Origin: Gongronella butleri | Lineage: Eukaryota > Mucoromycota > Mucoromycetes > Mucorales > Cunninghamellaceae | Direction: 5' to 3' | Assembly: GCA_025201375.1 (NCBI GenBank) | Contig: JAIWZP010000003.1 | Location: forward strand, 1-64,000 | Length of the DNA stretch: 64,000 nt | Shown here: positions 34,902 to 45,989 of the stretch, piece after piece | Layout: each line of letters opens with the position of its first letter | Position numbering within the stretch: position 1 is the stretch's first letter | Notes under the pieces: generated by a model | Told to the model about the DNA's origin: nothing | The model's input: only the letters and a program-made list of their open reading frames with translations | Database searches by the model: none | Made by a program: the position numbers and the translations under genes

Positions 34902-35462
34902 AATCGGTAAAACGATGCCCACCTCATCATACCCCTCCATCACATGGCTTCACCCCTTCCCCTCGTCACGCATCATCCTCTTTGATTTGATCCCCTCACA
35001 GACACACGTCACAATCACGTGGCCCGATGCCATTTAATTGTCAATGTGAAGCCTAGTCGAGCAAAAAATGAAAATAAAATCGCATTAATGTATTTGAATT
35101 CATACAAGAAACACCTATCGTGCCATGAGTCGAAATTCGAGAAACAAAAACACGCGGAAGCAACCTTGTTTGGGATAACGCGCCAGGCAAAATGCTTCAA
35201 ATAGTCTATTCATCGACGCGTATTTTCTACACCACAAGGTTAACTCGGCGGGACTTCATCCGTGCGACTTGAAACTAGGCTCATCGCCATCCCACAAATG
35301 CCACAAGAATGACACTTGCTTGGCAACGCGTAAAAAAGTCATGATGCTGTGCCAATTTATTTTTGTCTTTGTAGTATTGAGAAAATGGGAAAAGAAATCG
35401 AGAATTTGGGGATAATTGAAGAATTTGAAGTAATCACGCCTGAAAGCGCGTTTTTCAAGGGA
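34902..35462. other. intergenic region
   Basis: A convergent-looking spacer between the NIPA-like gene and the 3' end of the aspartic protease homologue. I see no domain-bearing ORF, RNA gene or repeat. Confidence 0.5.
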
Positions 35463-37107
35463 TTAAAGGGCATGGACAGTTGCGCGCGAGTCGCCGAGCG
35501 TTTTGGCAAGTCCCACGCGGCCCTGCGCGGCGTCAAAAAAGGTGTAAAAGGCGTCCAAAAAGGGCAAGCCGAGGACCCATGCGGCGCCATCGTCGGCGTC
35601 GGCCGCGACGATCAAGGAGATCAGGCAGCCTGCGTCGTGCGGATCGGGCTTTGTCCATGCATCCAGGGGTAATGTTGCTTGGACGGACGCGAATTGGAAT
35701 GCAAGATCGTCGAGTTTGTCCGCGTCGCGCTTTTTAATCGCATAAATGGTCTCGCCACGCGGACCGGTGCGCTTGGGGAACGCGCCAATGGCGTCGTGGA
35801 ATCGCGCCACTTGGTCGTGCGGGCCCGTGATGGCGGCAATGCCGGTGCGCAGCTTGGCCGATGTCGGCTCGGTCTGCGCAAGCTGCACCTTGCCGCGGAT
35901 TCCGACCGACGCCAGCGACAGCTTCCAGTACGGCGTCGTCCCAATCGCGCGCGTCGCAAGCGCGTCAAACACAATCCGGCCGCGGAATTGACGCACATCA
36001 GGCACGGGCGTGAACGTGAACGTCGCCGCCGCATTCCATCGCTTGCCACGACGGCCAACGCTGTTGGAGTGGTACGCACCGCTCGCATAGTTGAACCCTG
36101 GGGCCTGGCCACGCTTGTTTAGGTCTATGCATACATGAGAAAAAAAGATGAGCCCACATTTTGTCCATTTTTGCCCATTTTCTTGATTTACGCATGGTCT
36201 TGTTCTTGTCCTTGCACTGGAGTAGGTCCAATGGATGGCCACCGTAGCCAAAGGAACCAACTTTTAGAAAAAAAAAAAAAAAAAGTGAGATTTGGCACGT
36301 CAATGGCTATTTTTAGGCTTTAAATCGCAGTGCTTACAATAGTTGTTGCCAAAAAAGCGCTGGCCACCCACTTGTGTCGCTGACCCAAAAAAAGCATCTC
36401 GGAACAGCTTGCCGCCAAACCTAACCGTGTCCTAAAAAAAGAGGGTGGGTGCCTTTGTCACGGGATCATGTCGTCGTTCTTTTTTTTTTTTTATCTTACA
36501 TTAAACAAGTCGGCCTGCAAGACACTGCCATCGTCAAACGTCAGATCCAATTGCTTGTCCAGGTCAATGGAGGTCCGCGACCGCGCCGCGTCGTAGCGAT
36601 TATGCGCGTGCTTGCAATCATCCGAGTCGCACTACAACAAAAATATCATAGCCATATACGCGTCAACACCGCGTTTTTGTTCTTCTTTGCCTTTTTTTTA
36701 TTTTTATTTTTGCGCAGCCTACCGCCTGACCAGGTACCCACGTCAGAAAGAAGCCTGTATCAAACTTGACCGAGAAACGCTGCGGCGGTGTGCCTGTAAA
36801 ACAAGGCAACTGAGTTTCTTTTTCTAATTTTTCGCGTGTTTTTTTTTCCTGACGTTACCAATTTCAAGCGCGCCATAGAGCTGCGACAGGATAGAAATCA
36901 ATGAGAGATCAGCATGACATTTGTGAGTGTTCATGCAAGCACCCCGCGAAAAACAAAAAAAAAGGATCGGCACCCTTAAAATCTTACCACGCCGTCCTCT
37001 GCAAAGAGCTCCTCGCTACTACCGCGGTTTGCACGTCGCTCCAATGGCATGACGTGCGCCGCGCACGCCGTCGCCATGGCCACCAAGGATATGAATAAAA
37101 GATGCAT
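35463..37107 (-). CDS. secreted pepsin-family (A1) protease homologue, second catalytic Asp replaced
   Basis: Seven minus-strand exons (36988-37107, 36859-36880, 36723-36793, 36500-36631, 36338-36431, 36192-36260 and 35463-36124) give 389 residues in one frame. A signal peptide (MHLLFISLVAMATACAAH) precedes a short Arg-containing segment. The N-lobe has the active-site FDTG (Asp59) in VKFDTGFFLTWVP, with disulphide-type cysteines after it. The C-lobe has the expected block TGIAAITGPHDQV, but the residue at the DTG position is Arg262 (LRTG in place of DTG), while the downstream WVLGLPFLDAFYTFFD hinge is intact. The enzyme is therefore probably not a normal aspartic peptidase and may be a pseudo-protease. 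Exon 2 is 22 bases. Secretion to vacuole or outside is inferred from the signal. Confidence 0.85.
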
Positions 37108-37720
37108 TTGTGTCTATCGTGCTGTAAAAAGTGGAAAAAAAGACGAAAAAGTCGCGAAATAGCCCTTTTATACACGTTCATCTTGCGGCACAGGGCATCC
37201 TGAGCAGAACTAAAAAAAAAAATTGGCTTCGACACACCCCGGATTACCCGCGTTTGGGCACAAAATGTCAAAAGAGGAGCAACACGCGCTGTTTTTTTTT
37301 TTTTTTTTGCGATTTTGCCAGCCACACCAGCCCGCTCTCTCTTTCTACATCAAACCTTGGCCAGCGACAAGAGACAAACAAACAAAGAGCGGCCAATTCC
37401 CTGGTACAGTCCTTTTTTGTGGCTCTCACCAACCTTTTTATAGATTTGTGCGTGCCATGTCGCGCCGGAATCACCTCAATAGAGAAAAAAAAAAGTTGAA
37501 CCTGGCGCGTGATCAGCATCCAAGCTGCTCATGACACCACCACCCATGAAACCGGTCCTTTTCTTCCATTCACGTCCCCTTTTTTTCTATTTTTTCTATT
37601 TTTTTTTTTTTTTTTTTTGCTTTTGACGGTGCAGACAATGATAAGATGGGGCACGATTTATTAATAGCAAAAAGAGTATGACGATGTAAGGCAAGAGAGA
37701 GGGAGAGAGAGAAAAAAAAA
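37108..37720. other. intergenic region
   Basis: Upstream of the protease homologue and downstream of the CFEM-like gene. It includes a T-run at about 37601-37618. No supported gene or RNA. Confidence 0.5.
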
Positions 37721-38804
37721 TTAGTACATCCAGTGGACCAGGAAGAGGACAATGGCAAATGTCGAAAAGAAAGTGGGCACCTCGTACAGCGACGCATCGG
37801 AGCGCTGGTTGCTTGCAGCCGACGACGGTGCGGATGCAGACGCACTGGGCAACGTGGATGTGGGTGGCGTCCAGCTGGGCAATGCCGTTGTGCTGAAATC
37901 AAGGGAAAAAAACGCGTCAATGGTCTGAAATGATAAAAAAAAAAGGGGGGGAAATCAACTTACGCATTGGCGCCAGGTTGCGAGCAATAGTGCGTGGCAA
38001 TGCCAACATCCGTCTCCTTGTTCACATCTTGAGGGCAATTGTCATAGCACGACACTTTGCTTTGTTGCCACTAAGCGCCCAAAAAGATAAAAAGGGGAAA
38101 CGCGTTAAAATCAGCCATGAAGCTAATTATGACTCGTTTGTTTTTTGATCTTGTACGGCCCCAATTGGGCGAGAAAAGCAAAGCAAATGCACCTGCGTGC
38201 TGCTCACGCCGTGTTTCGCTTGATCCCGCTCCTTTCCCCCTCCCCCACTCCTTACCCTGCACAGGCATGCATAATCTACAAGTCAGAAAAAAAATAGGAG
38301 CAAATGAGCGCTCTGATTCATGCAAGCGACAATGCGATCCCGCCTTGGAGGTTGGGCAAGTTGGCGTGGTGCCCCCCTCTTTTGTCTTTTTTACAAGAAG
38401 GCAAAACAGGGGCGAAAAGGAGACAATGAAAGTCCACTTACCCTTTGGAATGCAGCGCTTGACGTAATTGTCTTGATTCCGGAGGCATTGGTCGAAGCTA
38501 CGAACAAAGAACGACACGCATCGCCATGTGAGCGCGCCAATAAAAAGAAAAAGAAAAAACATGCTTACACCACTTGATCGCCGCAAGGTGGCGATGTGCC
38601 CGAAGGCGGCGTGGGTGTGGGCATGGGCACGGGCACGGGCGTGTCACTGGGGCTGGCTGAGGGCGAGGATGCGGCCGAAGGCGTTGTAGGCGATGCAGAG
38701 GGCGACACGGGCGCGGATGTCGCGCCATTTTGCCCTGTGCCTTGCGCAAGCGCTTGCGACACCCACAAAAGACCAATGGTAACGAGTAATTGAGCACTCT
38801 TCAT
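37721..38804 (-). CDS. CFEM-like, eight-cysteine GPI-anchored surface protein
   Basis: Five minus-strand exons (38569-38804, 38442-38497, 38256-38275, 37964-38070 and 37721-37892) give 196 residues. A signal peptide (MKSAQLLVTIGLLWVSQALA) precedes a Ser/Pro/Thr-rich linker. The core holds eight cysteines beginning at PPCGDQ, with the DYACLC (CxC) pair and a last spacing of 16 residues. Order and spacings resemble the fungal CFEM domain, except that the first interval is longer. A second Ser/Ala/Pro region follows, and the C-terminus is hydrophobic (FFSTFAIVLFLVHWMY), as for GPI attachment. CFEM proteins act at the cell wall, often in haem or iron capture; that role here is inference. Exon 3 is only 20 bases and carries the CxC motif. 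Confidence 0.8.
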
Positions 38805-39399
38805 GATTTGGAAAGGAAATTGAAACAAAAGAAAAGGGATTGGGAAAGAGGATGCGCACGCCCAGGTACAAGATGCATCGCTTATATACTTTTTTTTTTT
38901 TTTTAAAAAAAAAAGGAGATGATTTTCGCTGTAGTCTGCTCATCCATCCCTCACACACACCAAATGTTTGTGGGGTAGTCAAAAGAGAGACGAGGAGACC
39001 TGCGCATCCCCATTGGAGTATTTTCCAAGGGGGTGGAGGTGAAAAAAAAGAAAAAAAAAAGCGCGCACACGGATGCGCGGCAACGTCGCTCCCCAAACAG
39101 ACCGACGACGGCTCTTGCAGTAATGCACACGGTAAAGAAAAAGGGTATCATAATAAAAAAAAAAAGGAGATGCGTGCATCAAAAAAAATCGAGACATGAG
39201 GGGCGAGGGAAACGAGGGGTTTCGTTTTTGGCGTCCCCTGGCAGGGGCAAGTTGCATAAAGGATGAATCCGTCCAAACACAACGAATACGCAGCTGAACC
39301 ACGGGATGGAAATGGGCGCGAGGGGGAGCGACGCGTGCGGCCTAACATGCCGTCGCGTTTGTTGCCCCATTTTTTATTATTATTTCACCATGAAATGAT
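38805..39399. other. intergenic region
   Basis: The 5' side of the CFEM-like gene and the 3' side of the isomerase gene. A-runs and T-runs (38890-38920, 39043-39060) dominate. No gene is supported. Confidence 0.5.
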
Positions 39400-40527
39400 C
39401 TACAATTTGCTCTGTGCAGTCCCTGCTTCGCGTTTTGCAGCACGACGTGCTTCAGCGGCATCTGGATGGCAGGAAAAAAAAAACAAAAAGATGAGAACCG
39501 AGAGCCAAAAAAGACGCGTCTTTTTTCTTTTTTTCTCTTACCAGCAAAGCTTTTGACGGCGGCAATGGACTCTGGGGAGCGGACGCGCTGATGGAGCATG
39601 GTGAATTCCTGGTTGTTGATCTGGTGGAGCAGCGGGCGGTCGGCGTCACGGACCAGATTGCGCGTGACCTTGACGGCCTCGGGCGAAAAGGCGGCGGCTT
39701 GCGTGGCAAGCAATAATGCCTCGCTGCGCAGGGTATCCTTGCTGAACAAGCGGCTCACAAAGCCACACTGGACCATCTCTTGCGCAGGGATCGTGCGTCC
39801 CATCAACAGCATCTCGTTGGCGCGGCTCACACCGAGCAATCTGATAAAAAAAATAACCGGGCCCATCAGTACCTGATCCCTTTTCTTTTCTTTTCTTTTC
39901 TTTCGTTTTTTACCTAGGGAACGTGTACGAAGAGCATCCCTCGGCGCAAAACCCGAGTTTCATAAAGGGCGTTGTGAATGTCGCGTCCTCCGACGCGTAA
40001 ATGATATCAAATAGGCCGAGTGTCGTGACGCCAATGCCGTATGACGGGCCATTGACGGCCGCAATCAGTATCTTTGGAAAATCAATCAACGCATCCACCA
40101 TCTGCCTTTTTGGCAAAAAAAAAAAAAAAAAGTGAGAACGAGCGATTGGGGGCGAAAAAAAAAAAAGCCTTACTGCGTGACGGATCGGCGGCTGCGATCT
40201 TTTTGGAATCCCTCTTCATCCTCGCCAGGGCGCGACAATTGCGTGCCAGCGCAAAAGTAGCGTCCATTGCCCGTCATCAGGAACACTTTGACACGATCAT
40301 CGGTCGCGGCCCAATTGAGCGCGTCGCGCCATTCCTGTCAAGAAATTGAAAAAAATGGTGTCAATTCATCCCATTGGGTGGCCGCTTTTTGGTTGTGTCG
40401 TGTGCCTTACCGCGTAGCCTTGGGGCGTCAGAGCGTTGAGAGTCTGTGGCTGGTTAAAAACAAACTCGTACACGCCGGAAGGGTGCAGTGTGGCCTCGTA
40501 AAATGTATAGGTCGGCAAAGAAGACAT
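39400..40527 (-). CDS. peroxisomal delta3,delta2-enoyl-CoA isomerase (ECI2-like)
   Basis: Crotonase-fold enzyme that moves double bonds of unsaturated acyl-CoA so that they can enter beta-oxidation. Five minus-strand exons (40411-40527, 40174-40334, 39914-40105, 39542-39840 and 39400-39461) give 276 residues. Motifs: oxyanion loop CAGTQLS (about 67-73), [20 protein letters not shown], and [10 protein letters not shown] with the isomerase catalytic Glu148, which is typical of ECI2 rather than of hydratases. The protein ends in SKL, a canonical PTS1 signal, so it should be imported into peroxisomes. The acceptor for exon 3 must be AAAAAG at 40106 rather than the nearer GGCAG for the frame to hold. 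Confidence 0.9.
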
Positions 40528-40883
40528 GGTGTTTTGCAATGGAAAAGAAAAAAAGAAAAAGAAAAAGAAGGAACGGGGAGAGGGTAGGCTATAAGAGGTT
40601 ATGAAAAAAAAAGGTGTTGGGCGGCCGACGCTGTTACTGGGTCTGGGAAAAAGCTGACAAAACCCAACGGCTAAATCTTTTGCTGCGCACGAAATCGAAA
40701 TGGGCTTGCATGAATTCCCCATCAAATCGCCTCCCCCATCAAATCGTCCTCCCCGATTGATCCACCTCTGAGAAACAAAAAATTGCTTGCAATCATCATG
40801 TGCAAATAAAAAGATGAATAAAACACACGCACACGCACGCAAAAAAAGAAAAAAAAAGGATTTTGGGGTAGAATGGCCTTTTT

Positions 40884-42657
40884 TTATTTGCGCATACTGA
40901 GACTGAGTTTCTTGCGCTTGCGGGGCAGTGAAGACGATGGCACAGAGTCAAGCGGCTCGATGGTGGGCGTTTCGTCGTCGGAATCCAAGACAATGAAGTG
41001 TCGTTTGGGCGAATTTGGCATTTTAATGGGTGGTGTGCCGTCTTTGTTGCTTGTGTCGGTCAATGCATGCTGCCGGCCGTCGTTTTTGGTTGATAGAGGC
41101 GTCGCAGAGATGCATTGAGGCGACGACGATGAATTGGACACCGCGGCAAGATGGACGGCAGACATGGGACGCGCAATTTGTGATGACGGGGTATGATCAG
41201 GCGTCTGTGAGTGAGATGCTGGGGAAGGCGACGCGGCAGCCGAAGCAAACTGGTCGTCGTCGTCATCCGAATCGTCCACCAAATTAATGACCAAGGCGCG
41301 CTTGGCGGGTGGCTGCGATGTGGTGAGAAAAGACGATGACAACACGTCCAAATCAATGCTCAAGGCTGGCGACGCGGTCAATGGCGCGGGCGACAACCGC
41401 GTCTGCCACGGCAATGCGCGTGCTGGCGAGTAATCATCGAGATCCAAGGATAGTGGGCTGGTTTCCTTGGCGTCCTCCGTTGAATTTGGCTCTTGCGACG
41501 TTGGAACCGGCGATAAACTGCGTTTCGCAGACGACGTGGATGCCAATGGCGATTCAGACGCTTTTTCTGCCACTGGAGACTTCTCGCTGCCATCCATGGC
41601 CCGAGTCGCTTCAGTGGAAAGCGCGTCGATGCGTGTTTTTTGGCTTGCTGGCGGCTGCAAGATGTCTTGCGGCGACGGCACGGCCATGGGTGATGGCGCG
41701 TTCACAGGGGGTGAATTTTGCGCGGGTGAAGCGGGGCCTGACGCGGGAGATGCGCTTTCAGATGCTGGCTTCTTTCGCTTGAGCGACATGAGTTTGTAAT
41801 TGCGGCTGCGCGCGGGCAATGTCGGCATAGGCAGCGCATCATTGTTGTGCGGCAATGCAGGCACGTCGTTTGGCGAAGCAGCAAGCGTCTTTGCCACCGA
41901 TGATGCGTCGTCATTATCGTTTTTGTCGTCATTGCGATCTTTGCCATTGGCGGCCGCGGCATCTCTGGCTTCCTTGCTCGCATGTCGTGCCGTGTGTGCC
42001 TTGGCATTGGACACGTACAGCTCGTGATTCATTTTGAATTCGTTGGCCTAGGAGAAGAAAAAAAAAGTGGGGAAATCAGCCAAATGGCTGAAATTGGCGA
42101 ATATGAATTTACAATGTCGGCGTCCAAGGGATCCTCTGGATTGGGATCGGCCATGAGGGTATGCAGTGACATGAGGGTCGTGGACAACGTCATGGATGGG
42201 CGCCAAGCACCACTGGATTTGAGCACGTCGGCGCAAATCCGGCCCTGGTCGTCAATGTTGGGATGATAAATCGGCGTGTTGTACTTGATGCGCGGCGGCT
42301 CGAACGGATATCGCTCTGGAAGCACAATGTCCAGCTGGAATTGCCCTCCCTCGTACGGCGACCCCGACGGGCCATCCAAATCTACACAAAAAATAATAAC
42401 AAACGCGTGTAAGCGCTGTTTTTCGACTTTTTTTCAACTTTTTTTTTCCCTCTCTCTCTCTCTCTCTCCCTCCGGCTTACAGGCTTCCAGGTGCTCCAGG
42501 TTGTCTTCAATCGGGTAGCATACAATCCCTGGCGGTGGATCCAGCTCCAAGTCCCCTACAAATTCAAAATAAGCCCCACGCCGCCTTTGCAGCGCCATTC
42601 TCTAGCAAACTTACGTAGCTCCTTGGTCACTCGGTTTGTAAAAATGTGGTTGGCCAT
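40884..42657 (-). CDS. UBE2T-like ubiquitin-conjugating enzyme with long SUMO-interacting tail
   Basis: E2 enzyme. Four minus-strand exons (42615-42657, 42481-42555, 42113-42381 and 40884-42047) give 516 residues. The UBC fold covers 1-150: PPPGIVC, VLPERYPFEPPRIKYNTPIYHPNI, the catalytic GRICADVLK (Cys89; human UBE2T Cys86) and GAWRPSMTLSTTLMSL. The EPNP-like ADPNPEDPL and the following NEFKMN match UBE2T, the Fanconi-anaemia E2, better than other E2s. About 365 further residues form a disordered Ser/Pro-rich tail with two SUMO-interacting motifs, VINLVDDSDDDDD (382-394) and FIVLDSDDE (480-488), and end in PRKRKK, an NLS-like stretch. Human UBE2T is only about 197 residues. The E2 call is firm; UBE2T orthology is likely. 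Confidence 0.85.
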
Positions 42658-43544
42658 GGAACAAGACGAGTTGAAAAAAGAGGGCAAGAAAGAAAAGGGG
42701 CAAAAACATAAAAGGCGCCAGATTCACCATTTTCTTATTTTCAATGTCCGCTCGTCGCGCCTTGTTTGGCTGCGGCTTTCCTTTTTTCGTTTTTACGCGT
42801 CTCTCTCTTTCTCATGCATGGCCAGCAATTATATCAAACGTGACGGCTTTGCAATGACGCACCAAGAGTGTAAACTCGATGTCTCTAAAAGAAAAAATGG
42901 CAGTACAACGCGTAAAAAGGCGTTTTTTTGCATTTTTACGCGCATTGCTCGATCTCTGTGTTGCTGATAGTTTTGCTATATGCACTGTACGTTGACCATA
43001 GGATGGTGGATTAGTGCAATTCATCAGGTGCCGAGTCCATCTGCACATCACCCTTTTTTAAAGTGTATATTGGGAAAATGTTCTCAAAACGACCATTGCA
43101 CATCGTAGGAACGCGTTACAACGCTCAAAGTTGGTGGACATATGTGTTTTAATGAACTTTTCCCAATGGGAGTATGATCAGAGCAGGAGCATGCCTCGGT
43201 TCGCCTCTAAATTCCAAATAATCGCATTTTTTGTCGTTTTCATTTGCTCAAACGCGTATCCCTTGTCTTTCACTGCTTTTAAAACTCAGAAACGCTGCTA
43301 CGGTTGACACCCTTGGCCATTGGCAACAAAAGAAGCCCTGGAAAATGTTGCAAGGCAGCAAAAAGAGGGGGAAGGGAACAAATGCCTTGTACGCGTGCAT
43401 GAGACGATGCAGACAAAAAAAAGCGGATCAGGCGGAGTGGCGGGGCTTGAATGACGCCTCGCTCCCCCTTTTTTTTTGTTCGCACAGATTCTGAGCCCTT
43501 TTTTCGGCTCTCTTTCCCCACCTTTTATTTTCGTGTTTCACGCC
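42658..43544. other. intergenic region between divergent E2 and CK2 genes
   Basis: 887 bases with head-to-head genes on either side. The stretch should hold both promoters. Small ORFs are compositionally unremarkable and lack domains. No RNA gene is seen. Confidence 0.45.
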
Positions 43545-44940
43545 ATGACACAGACAAGCACCGCCGTCGTCTACGCCAATATCAATTTAAGCCAGCCAAC
43601 CGACTATTATGATTATGAAAAGCTGCAGATAACCTGGGGGTAAATAACAAAATAATAAAAAAAGGAAAGACACCGAGGTGCGACCCCTTTTGACTCTTTT
43701 TGGTGCCTGACGCTCGCTTTTTTGCTTGTTTTACTGCTCAAGATTGCAAGACGAGTATGAGATATGTAGGAGAGTAGGCCGTGGCAAGTATTCGGAGGTG
43801 TTTGAGGGCGTCCATATGCCCGAACGTGCAAAGTGCGTCATCAAGGTGCTCAAACCCGTCAAAAAGAAGAAAATCAAGCGCGAAATCAAAATCCTCCAGA
43901 ACCTAAAGGGCGGACCCAACGTCATTCGCTTGCTCGATGTCGTCCAGGACCCCGTTGTAAGAAAAAAAAAATGAAAAAAAAGCGTCCAATGGGCGCGCGA
44001 AAACGAACCTGACTTTGTCTTTTTAGTCGCGCACACCATCGCTCATCTTTGAGTCTGTCAATAACACCGAGTACAAGCTGCTCTACCCGAGACTCACGAC
44101 GCAAGATATCCAATTGTACATGTATCAATTGCTAAAGGTACACGCAATGGCGTGATTTTACCCGCCCCGCGTCACACAACATCGCCCTCATTCCCTTTTT
44201 TGCTTCTTTTTTCCAGGCCCTAGATTACTGCCACTCAAGAGGCATCATGCACCGCGACGTCAAGCCACACAACATCATGATCGACCATGAAAAGAAACAG
44301 GTAACAGGATGAAAAATAAAAAAAAACAAAACGTGACCCCAATGCCGCTTTTTTTATCACCCAGCTGCGCCTGATTGATTGGGGACTCGCCGACTTTTAC
44401 ATGCCCGGGGTGCCATACAATGTGCGTGTCGCGTCGCGGTGCTACAAGGGGCCCGAATTGCTTGTGGGGTTCCAGTATTACGACTACAGCCTTGATCTTT
44501 GGTGCTTTGGCGCCACGCTCGCGGGCATCATCTTTCGCCGCGACCCCTTTTTCAATGGCCATGACAATTTTGATCAGCTGGTCAAGATCACGCAGGTCCT
44601 CGGCACAGACGACTATTACCAATACCTCGCAAAGTACAAAATCACCCCGCATGCCAATTTTGCTCAACTCATCAAGCCGTATGTCGCCAATGAAGATAAA
44701 CAAAAGACACAAAAAAAGCGGACAATTCACACTTTATTTTTCTTTTACAGGTGTCGTCAAAAGCCATGGGCCAAGTTTGTCGCCCCAGGCAACAAACGAC
44801 ATGTGTCCCCCGAGCTGTTTGACTTGCTGTCCAAGCTGTTGCAGTACGATCATCAGTTGCGCCTGACCGCAAGGCAGGCCATGGACCACGAGTGGTTTGA
44901 ACAAGCTCGCAAAGACGACGAACGCGCCATGTCCATGTGA
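43545..44940 (+). CDS. CKA1: casein kinase 2 catalytic subunit alpha
   Basis: Constitutive Ser/Thr kinase acting with CK2 beta in nucleus and cytosol. Six exons (43545-43639, 43743-43956, 44027-44137, 44217-44300, 44365-44678 and 44751-44940) give 335 residues. The Gly loop is [14 protein letters not shown], the ATP lysine is Lys66 (CVIKVLK), the basic [15 protein letters not shown] segment follows, the catalytic loop is HRDVKPHN (Asp154), and the metal motif is DWGLADF with the CK2-specific Trp in place of Phe. The activation segment [18 protein letters not shown] and the end ([10 protein letters not shown]) are typical. The Cys in RCYKG replaces the usual Tyr of the family. CK2 membership is certain; the paralogue number is unknown, so the symbol is provisional. 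Confidence 0.95.
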
Positions 44941-45475
44941 TATCCCCCTCCCCTTTTTTCGTTTTTTTTATCAAATTTTTCATGCATATGGCAGCATTTT
45001 GCAACACACCACCATCCCGTTCGTTGCAAACGACAAGCGCATCACAAAACACTTTGGCACAGAAAAAAATAAAAAAAATAAAAAAGAGAGAAAGAATGGC
45101 TAGAAATCAAACCGACGGGTATTGTATGCCTCCATTTCGTCGCAATCGCGTTCAGTGTGCAATTGGCAATCATGAAATGCATCAAGACCGATTCACGAGA
45201 CAGAAATAAAAGGGGTCATCGAAGTTTGCGAAAGGGCGTGTCGCATTGCGACGCGTGAATATAAAAAAATATAAAAAGTTGGAATCGAAAAATGAAAGAT
45301 GACAGCAACCTCGCAGGTGGCCGCATCCTACCTTTTCGCCCCATCCATATCATCTTACTTTATGCGCAACTGCTACGCATTGAGCCCTCTCATTACGACA
45401 TCTGTTTCAAAACCTTCTATAGTTTTCAATAAAACCAAGATTTTAATAAAAAAAATAAAAAAAATAAAAAAAAAA
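44941..45475. other. intergenic region
   Basis: Downstream of the CK2 gene and bordering the 5S gene. A/T-rich, ending in an A-rich block (about 45447-45475) that is the T-rich terminator of the 5S gene on the other strand. Confidence 0.6.
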
Positions 45476-45590
45476 TTACAGCACCTGGTATTCCCGCATG
45501 ATCTCTCACTGCAGTACTAACCAGGCCGTACTATGGATCGCTGCAGAGATCGGACGGGATCTGGCGCTTTCATAGTCGTATGGCCGTAAC
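45476..45590 (-). rRNA. 5S ribosomal RNA
   Basis: The minus strand reads a full-length fungal 5S rRNA. The 5' end TTACGGCCATACGACTATG, the internal AGCGCCAGATCCCGTCCGAT and GTTAGTACTGCAGTGAGAGA and the 3' end GGTGCTGTAA are all recognisable. Helix I pairs TTACGGC with GCTGTAA at the two ends. The gene is followed by a T-rich stretch on the transcribed strand (45447-45475 on plus), as Pol III termination needs. It stands alone, not in an rDNA unit, so 5S genes are dispersed in this genome. Exact end positions may differ by a few bases. Confidence 0.95.
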
Positions 45591-45989
45591 ATGCTGATAT
45601 TTGTACCCGGTGCGCCACACAGGTGGTTTTCGGCATTTCGGCGCCCGATATTCCGAACCAATGACAAAGCTTAGAAAATAAAAACGCGTTGCTGATTGGC
45701 TGCCGGTTGTTACACAAAAGTCGTGGCTTGTTTTCGCTCATTCAGGTACAAAACGACAGGGCATCCGTGATAATACGCGCATTAATCGCACTCCAATGCG
45801 TGCTTTGGCACTATTGGCGCTGTATAACGACTATCGAGCTGATGGGCAGCGCGTCGGAAGTAGCGGACTCGAGAAACCTGGCCAACATTCAAGTTTTTAA
45901 TTAGGATACGCGATTCGTCGTGGTACAATGATTCGATCGTGTTCAAAATTTGCCGTCCTTGGTTTCATGCCCCTCTTGTCATATGCTCC

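Noticed and set aside
36120..36260. Protease homologue read as MVPLATVAIHWTYSS
   Set aside because: The splice phase from the previous exon gives FGSFGYGGHPLDL, which fits pepsins; the other reading is a frame shadow.
39400..39866. Isomerase ending in GATNATAC
   Set aside because: That frame ignores the intron after AVKSFAG; the spliced frame ends in the PTS1 tripeptide SKL.
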